From contig JAKEHX010000434.1 in assembly GCA_022614795.1 (NCBI GenBank), positions 1 to 6,329 of the forward strand: DNA of 6,329 nucleotides, written 5' to 3'. Under the pieces are notes generated by a model that saw only the letters and a program-made list of their open reading frames with translations, did not search any database and was not told where the DNA came from. The position numbers and the translations under genes were made by a program. This DNA comes from Planctomycetaceae bacterium. Lineage in GTDB: Bacteria > Planctomycetota > Planctomycetia > Pirellulales > Pirellulaceae. Below, piece after piece: positions 1 through 6,102 of the stretch. Position 1 is the stretch's first letter; each line of letters starts with the position of its first letter.

Positions 1-251
1 AAGCGGTCCATATTCCCGATCAGCTTCTCGATCAATCGCGTAACGATGATCTCTCCCAATCCGCTTTGGGGAGCAGGCTGGACGGAGTATGTGGCTTGAG
101 CTGGGTAATACGCGGCTTGAGCCGGGTAGTACGCCGGCATGAAGTAGCCCGACTGCCCGGCCATGCAACAGCGGTGGTGCCAGCCGGCCTGGACGAAGGC
201 ATTGGAAGCACAAGACAGGAGGACGGCGAGAAACAGAACCAATCGCTTCAT
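1..251 (-). CDS. Small secreted protein of unknown function, C-terminus cut by window edge
   Basis: I do not recognise this family. The reading frame starts at an ATG (251-249, minus strand) and stays open for 83 codons to the window edge, so the C-terminus is missing. Residues 1-22 form a clear signal peptide: MKR, a hydrophobic core, then cleavage probably after FVQA. The mature protein opens with GWHHRCC, a His/Cys cluster that could bind metal or form disulfides. It continues with Tyr, Pro, Ala and Gln, including a tandem YYPAQAA / YYPAQAT (residues 41-54), and then a more structured stretch (about 65-83, GEIIVTRLIEKLIGNM) that may be an amphipathic helix. The Shine-Dalgarno match is weak (GAGA about 8 bases before ATG). 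It is transcribed divergently from the metallopeptidase gene. The signal peptide and low-complexity body resemble the secreted proteins at 2991 and 3739, suggesting an envelope or extracellular role. That role is inference. Confidence 0.75.
   Translation of the reverse strand, partial: MKRLVLFLAVLLSCASNAFVQAGWHHRCCMAGQSGYFMPAYYPAQAAYYPAQATYSVQPAPQSGLGEIIVTRLIEKLIGNMDR
90..131 (-). repeat. 21-base tandem repeat inside the partial secreted-protein gene
   Basis: Two adjacent 21-base units (90-110 and 111-131) match at 17 of 21 positions and encode YYPAQAT and YYPAQAA. Three of the four differences sit at third codon positions and the fourth changes Ala to Thr. This suggests an old in-frame duplication kept at the protein level. 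Confidence 0.6.
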
Positions 252-306
252 CGAATCATCTCGCTTTTGGAGGAGGCGAGCGGCTGGGAGACGACTAACG
301 TGGGGA

Positions 307-335
307 AGTGTAGAACAGGGATAATTTGAATGCAA
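307..335 (-). promoter_or_regulatory. Weak sigma70-like promoter candidate for the leftward secreted-protein gene
   Basis: On the minus strand, TTGCAT (335-330) is followed by 17 bases and then TACACT (312-307), about 56 bases before the ATG of the leftward gene. The -10 matches the consensus at 4 of 6 positions but the -35 only at 3. The position is plausible for the divergent spacer, but a match this weak can arise by chance. Confidence 0.15.
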
Positions 336-355
336 CTGGGAGTAATGGATAAGAT
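326..355 (+). promoter_or_regulatory. Weak sigma70-like promoter candidate for the protease pair
   Basis: TTGAAT (326-331) is followed by 18 bases and then TAAGAT (350-355); both boxes match the consensus at 4 of 6. The stretch is AT-richer than its surroundings. Use would give a leader of roughly 130 bases before the metallopeptidase start. It overlaps the leftward candidate. No other structure stands out in the spacer 252-491. Confidence 0.2.
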
Positions 356-491
356 GCCACACGCATTGCTAGGGGAAGAACCGTCGATATAGAGGGTAAA
401 GCCAGTTGCAGTTAGCCGGTCGATTCGCTACTTTGCCTCGCAGCAGGCTCGGTGTCGGAGATGGTCGCGGCACCGCTAGATTGGAGGGCCT

Positions 492-1817
492 ATGTCAGAT
501 CACGACTCTTGCGATGCGCGAGTTTCCAGGCGGCAAGTCATCCAAGCGGGGACGGCTATTGCGGCACTTGCACTGGGGCGACCTTTGGCGGCCCAGACTG
601 CTGTCGCTGCCGAGAACGTTTGCATTGATCTTCCGATCGACAACCCGGAGGACCGGGCGGCAGCGGCGATTTCGCCGGCCGAATTTGCCTCTCAGCGGAG
701 CACCGGGGAACTGACGACCGACGAACTTTCCGGCGACAGGCAAGCGGCTCTCAGCTCCGCGGCCAATGCCCTTCAGGTAGAGCGGCCCGAAGGGCCGACC
801 GAGGCCGCGTTTAAGGACTTCTGGGAGGGGCGAGACCGCCTCGCAGTGTTTTTCCTGGAGGGATCCGCGGCGATTCGGAAGATCGTCCTCGATCAGGCCA
901 ATCGGTGGGCGGAGCACGCGAAGATCGAGTTCCGCCTGGCCGACCGGATGGGCGGTTCGGATATTCGCGTGACTTTCCGCCCGGGTCAGGGGCACAAGTC
1001 CTTCGTCGGCAGATCGGCCGGCAACCGGCCAGGCGACTGGACCATGAACCTGGACATGAACGATTCGAGCGTGGGCAGCGCCTATAACCTGGGAGTCATC
1101 CTGCACGAGTTTGGACATGCCCTGGGAATGGTGCACGAACATCAAAGCCCAGGAGCAGGCGGAGTTCGCTTCAAATCCGCCGCTGAACTGCTTCCCTATT
1201 TCAGCGTGCGCGGCCTCAGGACGATCGAGGCGATCGAATTCAACATCGTGCGGCGCTATCAAGCGTCGGAGCTGAAGCGATTCAGCGTGTTCGATCCGGA
1301 TTCGATCATGCTGTACTCGTTTCCCGCCGAGCTCACGACCAACAACCAAGGGACGAAGCAGAATACGGTTCTTTCCGCCAAAGACAAGGAATTCGTCGGC
1401 CTGATGTATGGCACTCGCGGCGGCACGACGCCGGTGACGCCGGTGACTCCGGCGAAACAGACGCTCACGCTCGGCGGCGAGGCCTTGGAGGGGCGGCTGG
1501 CGGCCGGCGTAACAGCGGAATTCAACTTGAACATTCCTGCAAGCCAGGCAGGCAAGGACATCGCCATCGCGACGGCGGGCACAACGCAAGTGATGCTCCG
1601 GCTGCTCGATGCCGCGGGCCAAGACGTCACGCCCAAGGTTCCGCCCGGTCACGGCAGCTACGATCTGATGAACGAAATCATCTGGGTCAAGCTGCCAGCC
1701 GGCGACTACAAGCTCGCGGTGGCCCATCCGTCGCTGCTGGGAGGCGGGAGTTTCCGCATTCAAGCCAGGCCTGGCGGGTTTAATGGACCGCTGGTTCATC
1801 CCAATCGCCCGCTGTAG
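492..1817 (+). CDS. Tat-exported astacin-like (M12A-type) zinc metallopeptidase with C-terminal beta domain
   Basis: This 441-residue protein should cleave peptide bonds outside the cytoplasm. The N-terminus carries a twin-arginine signal: SRRQVIQAG at residues 12-20, a hydrophobic stretch to about 29, and an Ala-rich cleavage zone near 38-40. Residues about 41-125 look like a propeptide or spacer. The catalytic domain (about 126-307) has the SDIRV strand (156-160), the zinc site HEFGHALGMVHEH (H205, H209, H215 as ligands, E206 as catalytic base), and a Met-turn SIMLY (271-275) whose Tyr may be the extra ligand seen in astacins. An LSAKDKEFVGLMYG segment closes the domain. A TPVTPVTP linker leads to a beta-rich domain (about 322-426) resembling bacterial pre-peptidase C-terminal domains. 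The ATG at 492 was chosen because GGAGGG lies just before it (483-488, spacing only 3) and because it gives the complete Tat signal. The C1 peptidase follows after 27 bases in the same frame. The substrate is unknown. Family assignment is firm; the C-terminal domain name is tentative. Confidence 0.95.
   Translation: MSDHDSCDARVSRRQVIQAGTAIAALALGRPLAAQTAVAAENVCIDLPIDNPEDRAAAAISPAEFASQRSTGELTTDELSGDRQAALSSAANALQVERPEGPTEAAFKDFWEGRDRLAVFFLEGSAAIRKIVLDQANRWAEHAKIEFRLADRMGGSDIRVTFRPGQGHKSFVGRSAGNRPGDWTMNLDMNDSSVGSAYNLGVILHEFGHALGMVHEHQSPGAGGVRFKSAAELLPYFSVRGLRTIEAIEFNIVRRYQASELKRFSVFDPDSIMLYSFPAELTTNNQGTKQNTVLSAKDKEFVGLMYGTRGGTTPVTPVTPAKQTLTLGGEALEGRLAAGVTAEFNLNIPASQAGKDIAIATAGTTQVMLRLLDAAGQDVTPKVPPGHGSYDLMNEIIWVKLPAGDYKLAVAHPSLLGGGSFRIQARPGGFNGPLVHPNRPL
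1428..1454 (+). repeat. 9-base tandem repeat encoding the TPVTPVTPA linker
   Basis: Three consecutive 9-base units occur in frame: the first two are identical and the third is diverged. They encode the Thr-Pro-Val linker between the catalytic and C-terminal domains of the metallopeptidase. Such Pro/Thr linkers are common in secreted multidomain enzymes. Confidence 0.55.
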
Positions 1818-1844
1818 ACCATCCGAGATCGGTACTGCGCCCCA

Positions 1845-2795
1845 ATGTGTGCGAAGAAGGCATCTGTCCCCGCTGCCCGTGGAAAAAAGCGCCGCCGGTC
1901 GGCGCAGAAGAAGTCCGCGCCGACCAGCAAGGCGCGCCGCCGCCGATCGGCGCGGGCGGCGGCCCCTGCCAGTCCATCGGCTGCCAGCGCCGCTGCCGCC
2001 AGTGTGGCAGCCCAGCGGATCTTCAACTGCATTCGCTCGGTTGAGCGCCCGGGCGACATCGTTTTCAGCGCGGCCAGTTCCACGCTTTTGGCGCCGGATG
2101 GTGCGGTTCCGGCCAACAAGGACTATCGCGATCCCGCCTGGCCGGTCGGCGACCAGGGAAAGACGGGCGCCTGCGTCGGGTGGGCGGTGGGCGACGGATT
2201 GCTCCGCTGGCACTTCACGCAGAGCGGCGACCTCGCGCCCGGAGAGCGGCTGAGCGTGCGGTATTTGTGGATGGCGTCGAAGGAAATGGACAAGTTCGAT
2301 TCGCGGCCAACTACCTTTCTCGAGGATGCGGGAACGGAAATACGAACGGCACTGGCGGTTGCTCACGATTACGGCGTCGTCCGCGAGAACGTCTTGCCGA
2401 TGCAGGGAGGCCTGTTCGCGGCGCCTAGCGAACAATTCTTTGCACTGGCCGGCCAAATGAAGGCCGAAGTTTGCACGCCGATCGACAAGCATGTCTTCGT
2501 GCTCCAGCGCTGGCTCGCGCGGCAAGGGCCCATTGCGGCACGGCTCTTGGTCGATCGTTCGTTCCTCCTCGCCAGTCCGGCACAGCCGCTTTTGTCCCAG
2601 TTCGTCCCGCTGACCAACACATTTCAAATGGGCCACGCCGTGACACTGGTAGGCTATTTGACCGATCCGGCCAGCGGGCTCGTATTCATCATCCGCAACA
2701 GTTGGGGGACCGGATGGGGCGACAACGGGTTTGCCCTGGCCACCGCGGATTACCTCATGGCGGCCTTTAACGAATTCTTTGGGATTTTCCGGTAA
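1845..2795 (+). CDS. Papain-like C1 family cysteine peptidase with basic N-terminal tail
   Basis: This 316-residue protein has a complete papain-type active site. The oxyanion Gln104 and nucleophile Cys110 lie in GDQGKTGACVGWA with the usual six-residue spacing. The catalytic His264 is in GHAVTLVGY, and Asn285 is in FIIRNSWGTGWGDNGF, with the conserved Trp287. It should be a functional thiol endopeptidase. There is no I29-type inhibitor prodomain. Residues 1-57 are instead dominated by Lys, Arg, Ala, Ser and Pro (KKRRR, RRRR, then an Ala/Ser run), resembling bacterial histone H1-like tails. I see no signal peptide or lipobox, so it is either cytoplasmic or exported by an unseen route. The ATG at 1845 is the only one before the catalytic core (the next Met is residue 143). 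It has no Shine-Dalgarno site, so translational coupling to the upstream metallopeptidase, whose stop is 27 bases away in the same frame, is plausible. Substrate unknown. Confidence 0.93.
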   Translation: MCAKKASVPAARGKKRRRSAQKKSAPTSKARRRRSARAAAPASPSAASAAAASVAAQRIFNCIRSVERPGDIVFSAASSTLLAPDGAVPANKDYRDPAWPVGDQGKTGACVGWAVGDGLLRWHFTQSGDLAPGERLSVRYLWMASKEMDKFDSRPTTFLEDAGTEIRTALAVAHDYGVVRENVLPMQGGLFAAPSEQFFALAGQMKAEVCTPIDKHVFVLQRWLARQGPIAARLLVDRSFLLASPAQPLLSQFVPLTNTFQMGHAVTLVGYLTDPASGLVFIIRNSWGTGWGDNGFALATADYLMAAFNEFFGIFR

Positions 2796-2935
2796 ATGCG
2801 ATGGGGCGGAGCTGGGACACAGGTAAGCGCCGGCAAGCGCCCCTGGCAAGCACTGACGGTTGAATCGATTGACCGCTTGCACCACGCACCTCTGAATGTT
2901 TTGCCAGTCCCGCAGTCGAACCAACATGTAGCCCG

Positions 2936-2962
2936 GACAGGGGACGCGCTGCGTCCGTTGTC
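2936..2962. repeat. Hairpin-forming palindromic sequence, possibly a dispersed intergenic repeat
   Basis: GGACGC (2942-2947) and GCGTCC (2951-2956) form a perfect 6-base stem with a 3-base loop. The flanking GACA (2936-2939) and TGTC (2959-2962) can extend it beyond a 2x2 internal loop. It lies in the 195-base spacer between the C1 peptidase stop and the His-rich gene. There is no T-run, so it is not a typical terminator. No second copy is in the window. The repeat-family idea is inference. Confidence 0.35.
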
Positions 2963-2990
2963 GCGCCACCCTTCGAAGTGAGGCAGGACC

Positions 2991-3572
2991 ATGCTCGCGC
3001 GCACGCTGAATCGACTGGCTGCTTGTCTGGTAGCCGCGGGTGGACTGCTCCTCCCCTTGGCGGCCGATGCGGGCGACTGCGGTTGCGAGGATGTTCCAGC
3101 GGCGAGCGCGTGTCACCATCACCACCACCATTATCGCCACCGCACTTGCCACCGCTGCTCGACGTTGCCACCCAGCGGCATGGTCGTTCCTTCGATGGCG
3201 ATGCCAATGATGGCGGCGCCGGTCATGGCTGCTCCCGTGAGCTACACGCTGGCCCCGCCAACCTATTCGCTCGCGCCCGTGCAGGCCGCGCCGCAATATC
3301 AACTTCAGCCGTCGACGTGTGCAGGCACCAGCGCGCTCACGCAGGATCAACTCGTCCGCGCTCTGGCCATGCTGACTAGCCCAGGCGCCGGCAATGCCGC
3401 CACGGCCCCCGCATCCGCTCCCAACCAATCGCTCGAAGGCCGCGTTGCGGACCTGGAGCGCCGAGTGCAGACCCTGGAGGCGGTGACGAGGGAACTTGAG
3501 ACGTTGTCCAAGGACACGGTCGATGTGCTCAAACGTCACGCGGCCGAATTGAAGGCCCTCTCCGGCAAGTGA
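2991..3572 (+). CDS. Secreted His-rich protein with C-terminal coiled coil, function unknown
   Basis: I do not recognise this 193-residue protein. Residues 1-27 form a signal peptide (basic start, hydrophobic LAACLVAAGGLLLPLA, then ADA). The mature N-terminus holds CGC (30-32), Cys41 followed by six consecutive His (42-47), then YRHRTCHRC (48-56), a dense possible metal-binding patch. Residues about 60-110 are low complexity, rich in Pro, Ala, Met and Tyr. Residues about 115-130 may be helical, followed by an Ala/Pro linker. Residues 147-191 show a heptad pattern (LEGRVADLERRVQTLE onward) typical of a coiled coil, suggesting oligomerisation. The ATG at 2991 was chosen because it gives the whole signal peptide; only a weak AGGA precedes it. 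It follows the peptidase genes by 195 bases and could be transcribed alone. An extracytoplasmic metal-binding or scaffold role is inference. Codon use and composition match its neighbours. Confidence 0.85.
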   Translation: MLARTLNRLAACLVAAGGLLLPLAADAGDCGCEDVPAASACHHHHHHYRHRTCHRCSTLPPSGMVVPSMAMPMMAAPVMAAPVSYTLAPPTYSLAPVQAAPQYQLQPSTCAGTSALTQDQLVRALAMLTSPGAGNAATAPASAPNQSLEGRVADLERRVQTLEAVTRELETLSKDTVDVLKRHAAELKALSGK

Positions 3573-3738
3573 TCTCCCTGAGCGGACTTTGCTGGAAATG
3601 CCGACGCTGACGGTCGCACCCGGCCAACTGCGGATGCGGATAGCGCCAGCAGGTTGAGTTTGACCGCGAAAACCGCCGATGCAAAACGTAGCGGTTGTTC
3701 GCCCACAGCCCCACTCACTGGCCGCGGGAATCCCTACG

Positions 3739-4656
3739 ATGCGGTTGGCCTTAATCCTGTTATTCATCTGGATGCCTGCCGGAGTCGTGGCGGCTGAATG
3801 GTACGGACCGCCCCCGCTCGGCCCTTCGTGCGAAGCCCCGCGACAGCCCACTTGCGACGTTCCGCCCCGCGCTCCCGAGCAGCCGCCGCGTGCGCCTCAG
3901 GCTCCGCTCGCCGTGCCGCAGGGAATGTTCGTCCAGCCGCCGGCCAGCGGCGCGGTGCGCGGACCCGTTGAGCAACGCGGAATCGAGGGCCTGTCTATTA
4001 CGTTTCCTGAGCTGACGTTCCAACTGCCGTGCATTCGCCTGCCGGCCTGTTTCCGGACGCGATCGGATGCCCGGATGGAACTGAGTCCGGGCGTGGCTCC
4101 TTACGTGCAGAGCGCCATGGTTCCGGCGCCGGCTTATGCTCCCGCGATGATCTACGCGCCGCCGGCTGCACCGCCTGCCAGCCCGAAGCAGCCAACTCCC
4201 CCCTCAGCACCCACCGAGGACTATCCGCCGCGTGCTCCCGGTTGCGACGCGCCTCGCAGCCCGTCGTGCGATCACGCCGCGCTCGAGGAGCGGTTGCGAG
4301 TGCTCGAGGCAACGGAACGGCGATTGCTCGCCCATATTGCCGAGTATCAGCAGTTGGCACACGCGGCGAGCGACGCCCGCGCTCGTATGCACGGGGCAAC
4401 GATCCGCGACGTTCCGGCAGCCGCCGGCCAGCATCTCGAAAACCCGAACGTTGCTCCTGGGCACTCTTCCTGGAATTCGCCGCAGCCGATTCGTTATGAC
4501 GGTCCACAGCCGCAAAACGCGCCCGCGCCGCAATACTCCGCTCAGCCCGCGGCCTATATCACCGAGCCGGCGCGGATGCCTGCCGAGCGCCACTGGATTC
4601 GCGAGCCCGCGGTTCCGGCGGCGCGGATCACGGGCTTTCGGCCGATCGCACCGTAG
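3739..4656 (+). CDS. Secreted Pro-rich protein with duplicated Cys motif and short coiled coil, function unknown
   Basis: I do not recognise this 305-residue protein. The start was set at ATG 3739 rather than 3679. It then begins MRLALILLFIWMPAGVVAA, a good signal peptide, with GGGAA about 8 bases upstream, whereas the longer form buries this under 20 unlike residues. A motif Cys-[Asp/Glu]-Ala-Pro-Arg-x-Pro-[Ser/Thr]-Cys-Asp occurs twice, at residues 31-40 and 169-178. PPRAP follows the first copy (42-46) and precedes the second (163-167). Between them lie Pro/Ala-rich sequence and a non-repetitive segment at 80-122 (GIEGLSITFPELTFQLPC onward, with two further Cys at 98 and 104) that may be the folded core. 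Residues 179-207 (HAALEERLRVLEATERRLLAHI onward) form a likely coiled coil. The rest is Pro/Gln/Ala-rich and disordered. The overall plan resembles the His-rich protein upstream. A cell-surface structural or assembly role is inference. Confidence 0.85.
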   Translation: MRLALILLFIWMPAGVVAAEWYGPPPLGPSCEAPRQPTCDVPPRAPEQPPRAPQAPLAVPQGMFVQPPASGAVRGPVEQRGIEGLSITFPELTFQLPCIRLPACFRTRSDARMELSPGVAPYVQSAMVPAPAYAPAMIYAPPAAPPASPKQPTPPSAPTEDYPPRAPGCDAPRSPSCDHAALEERLRVLEATERRLLAHIAEYQQLAHAASDARARMHGATIRDVPAAAGQHLENPNVAPGHSSWNSPQPIRYDGPQPQNAPAPQYSAQPAAYITEPARMPAERHWIREPAVPAARITGFRPIAP

Positions 4657-4705
4657 CGGTTTCCTGACACGTCCGGGATGCACGGCCGCGCTATCCGGCA
4701 GCCCC

Positions 4706-4969
4706 CTATCGCGCCCACCAGCTATCGGCATAGATCCGGTTGCGCACCGGCTCGGGCAGCGGCTGGGCATAGTCGCGCGGCCGGCCGCCGACGACCTCCG
4801 GCCCCGCATCGACGTCCGGATACGGATCGTGCACCGTCGCCCGCAGTTGCTGCTGCTCGACGGTGCCCGGCCGGAAGAAGTTCCACCGCGAGCCCGCACA
4901 GCCCGCCGACATAACCGCGCAGCCCATAGCCGCAAGCATTCCCAATACGAGCGGCAAGCGGCTGGGCAT
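4706..4969 (-). CDS. Small lipoprotein, probably a conserved planctomycete family
   Basis: This 87-residue protein has a lipoprotein-type N-terminus: MPSRLPLVLGMLAAMGCAVMSAGC. The lipidated Cys is probably C24 (SAGC), with C17 as an alternative; neither has Leu at -3, so the lipobox is imperfect. The mature part contains RWNFFRPGTVEQQQ (28-41) and a Pro/Gly/Arg-rich segment, HDPYPDVDAGPEVVGGRPR (47-65), ending PLPEPVRNRIYADSWWAR. From memory this resembles short conserved planctomycete membrane or secreted proteins of unknown function; I cannot confirm that here. The frame is open further upstream to 5113, but those residues look untranslated. The start at 4969 places the hydrophobic segment at the N-terminus; an in-frame ATG at 4978 is equally possible. 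It lies 162 bases downstream of manA on the same strand and converges on the Pro-rich gene, with 49 bases between their stops. It should be anchored in a membrane facing the periplasm. Confidence 0.82.
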   Translation of the reverse strand: MPSRLPLVLGMLAAMGCAVMSAGCAGSRWNFFRPGTVEQQQLRATVHDPYPDVDAGPEVVGGRPRDYAQPLPEPVRNRIYADSWWAR

Positions 4970-5009
4970 GGCACACATCCGTGCAAGCGGGCAATCACGA
5001 AGGCCGCGG

Positions 5010-5038
5010 AGTATAGGCCGCACGTCCTGGCGGCCCAA
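5010..5038 (-). promoter_or_regulatory. Candidate promoter of the lipoprotein gene with an inverted repeat in its spacer
   Basis: On the minus strand TTGGGC (5038-5033) is followed by exactly 17 bases and then TATACT (5015-5010), a 5-of-6 match to the -10 consensus; the -35 matches 3 of 6. The -10 lies about 40 bases before the lipoprotein ATG. GGCCGC (5016-5021) and GCGGCC (5030-5035) form a perfect inverted repeat around 8 bases, filling nearly the whole spacer and overlapping the -35. It could be an operator or a chance GC-rich palindrome. Confidence 0.35.
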
Positions 5039-5131
5039 GCCAATTTCGCGAATTCCGCGCCTATCGTTGCCAGCATCGACGTGCCAGCATGCCCAGCTTG
5101 AGCATTCTTCCACGGGCGCGGTCGTAACGCC

Positions 5132-6097
5132 TTACGGCAGATAGATATCAAGAAACTCGCTCCTTTCCTGCGGGACAACCGTCAAATCGCGGCAACTGGC
5201 CGGCACGAGCAGCGTCTGACCGCTCGCCAGCGAAAAGGTCGAAACCTGATCGCTCGCGGTGAGTTCCCCCGCCAGCACGCTCAAGATATGAAACCGGTTG
5301 TCTGTCTCCACGCGCTGCGGGCCGTCGATCCGCCACCGGTCGAGCACGAACTTGTCGCACTCCACCAGCCGCTCAACTTGCGGCTGGCTGGCCGGCTTGG
5401 GGCGACAAGGAGCGACGGCTCCGGCCGAATAGTCGATCGCCGCCAGCGCCTGTTCGATATGCAGCGTCCGCGGCTTGCCATCGGGCCCGACCCGGTTCCA
5501 ATCAAACAGCCGATACGTCGTGTCGCTGGCCTGCTGGATTTCGGCGACGAGCAGACCGGCTCCCAAGGCGTGAACCGTGCCGGCGGGAATGAAAATGCAG
5601 TCGCCCACCTGCGGCTCGAAGGCGTGCAGGCACGCCTCAACCCCGCCGCGATCGACCTCGCGGGCCAATCGCGCGCGATCGACGCCGCTTCGCAGTCCGG
5701 CGTAGACGCGGCTGCCGGGCCGCGCATCGAGAATGACCCAGGCCTCCGTCTTGCCCAGGTCCGGCGGATCGAGCCGGGCTGCCGCGGCATCGTCAGGATG
5801 CACCTGCACCGACAGATTTTGCTGGCAGTCGAGATACTTGAAGAGCAGCGGAAATCGCGACTGCGGCGCGTGCCGGCCAAACAACTCCGCCCCGTGCAGT
5901 GCCACGACGTCCGCCAGCGCCATCCCCGCGAGCGGACCATTGGCCACGATCGACTGGTCCGCGCCATGATCGACGACTTCCCAGCTCTCGGCATAGTCCG
6001 AGCCGTCCCCGATCGGCTTGCCGAGCACCGTCCCCAGCCGGCGTCCACCCCAGAGGTAGCGCTTCAGGAGCGGACGGAATTGGAGGGGGTAGAGCAT
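5132..6097 (-). CDS. manA: Mannose-6-phosphate isomerase, class I (zinc-dependent)
   Basis: This 321-residue cytoplasmic enzyme interconverts fructose 6-phosphate and mannose 6-phosphate, feeding GDP-mannose and glycan synthesis or mannose catabolism. It is the short class I form, close in length to Bacillus subtilis ManA (about 315 residues). The N-terminal PLQFRPLLKRYLWGG motif is typical. The zinc ligands are visible: Q98 and H100 in LSVQVHPDD, E118 in GKTEAWVIL, and H176 in IPAGTVHALGAG. The substrate-binding Arg is probably R196 in TYRLFDWNR. The C-terminal cupin half (about 240-321) is intact, ending FLDIYLP. ATG 6097 was chosen because it gives the standard N-terminus. No Shine-Dalgarno site precedes it; a heptamer repeat occupies that position instead. 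The lipoprotein gene lies 162 bases downstream. No other sugar-nucleotide genes are in view, so the pathway context is not shown here. The assignment is secure. Confidence 0.97.
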   Translation of the reverse strand: MLYPLQFRPLLKRYLWGGRRLGTVLGKPIGDGSDYAESWEVVDHGADQSIVANGPLAGMALADVVALHGAELFGRHAPQSRFPLLFKYLDCQQNLSVQVHPDDAAAARLDPPDLGKTEAWVILDARPGSRVYAGLRSGVDRARLAREVDRGGVEACLHAFEPQVGDCIFIPAGTVHALGAGLLVAEIQQASDTTYRLFDWNRVGPDGKPRTLHIEQALAAIDYSAGAVAPCRPKPASQPQVERLVECDKFVLDRWRIDGPQRVETDNRFHILSVLAGELTASDQVSTFSLASGQTLLVPASCRDLTVVPQERSEFLDIYLP

Positions 6098-6102
6098 GGG
6101 AA

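Noticed and set aside
3671..3696. AACCGC / GCGGTT inverted repeat as a terminator or operator
   Set aside because: Only 6 base pairs with a 14-base loop and no following T-run; too weak to call.
3679..3738. A longer start for the Pro-rich secreted protein
   Set aside because: The extra 20 residues would precede a good signal peptide, while the ATG at 3739 has a plausible ribosome binding site and places the signal at the N-terminus.
495..3851. An 1118-codon open frame on the minus strand spanning several genes
   Set aside because: It lies antisense to three genes with clear protein features (two with catalytic motifs), has no domain-like sequence and is rich in Arg, Gly and His. This is typical of antisense frames kept open by high GC codon bias.
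4657..4705. Bidirectional terminator between the convergent genes
   Set aside because: No stable stem followed by a T-run can be found in the 49 bases on either strand.
4970..5113. N-terminal extension of the lipoprotein frame
   Set aside because: The extension is Arg-rich and would place the lipoprotein signal about 50 residues inside the protein; it also covers the candidate promoter.
4204..5178. A 324-codon minus-strand frame overlapping the Pro-rich gene and the lipoprotein gene
   Set aside because: The translation is Arg-, Ala- and Ser-rich without motifs, and it conflicts with two better-supported genes.
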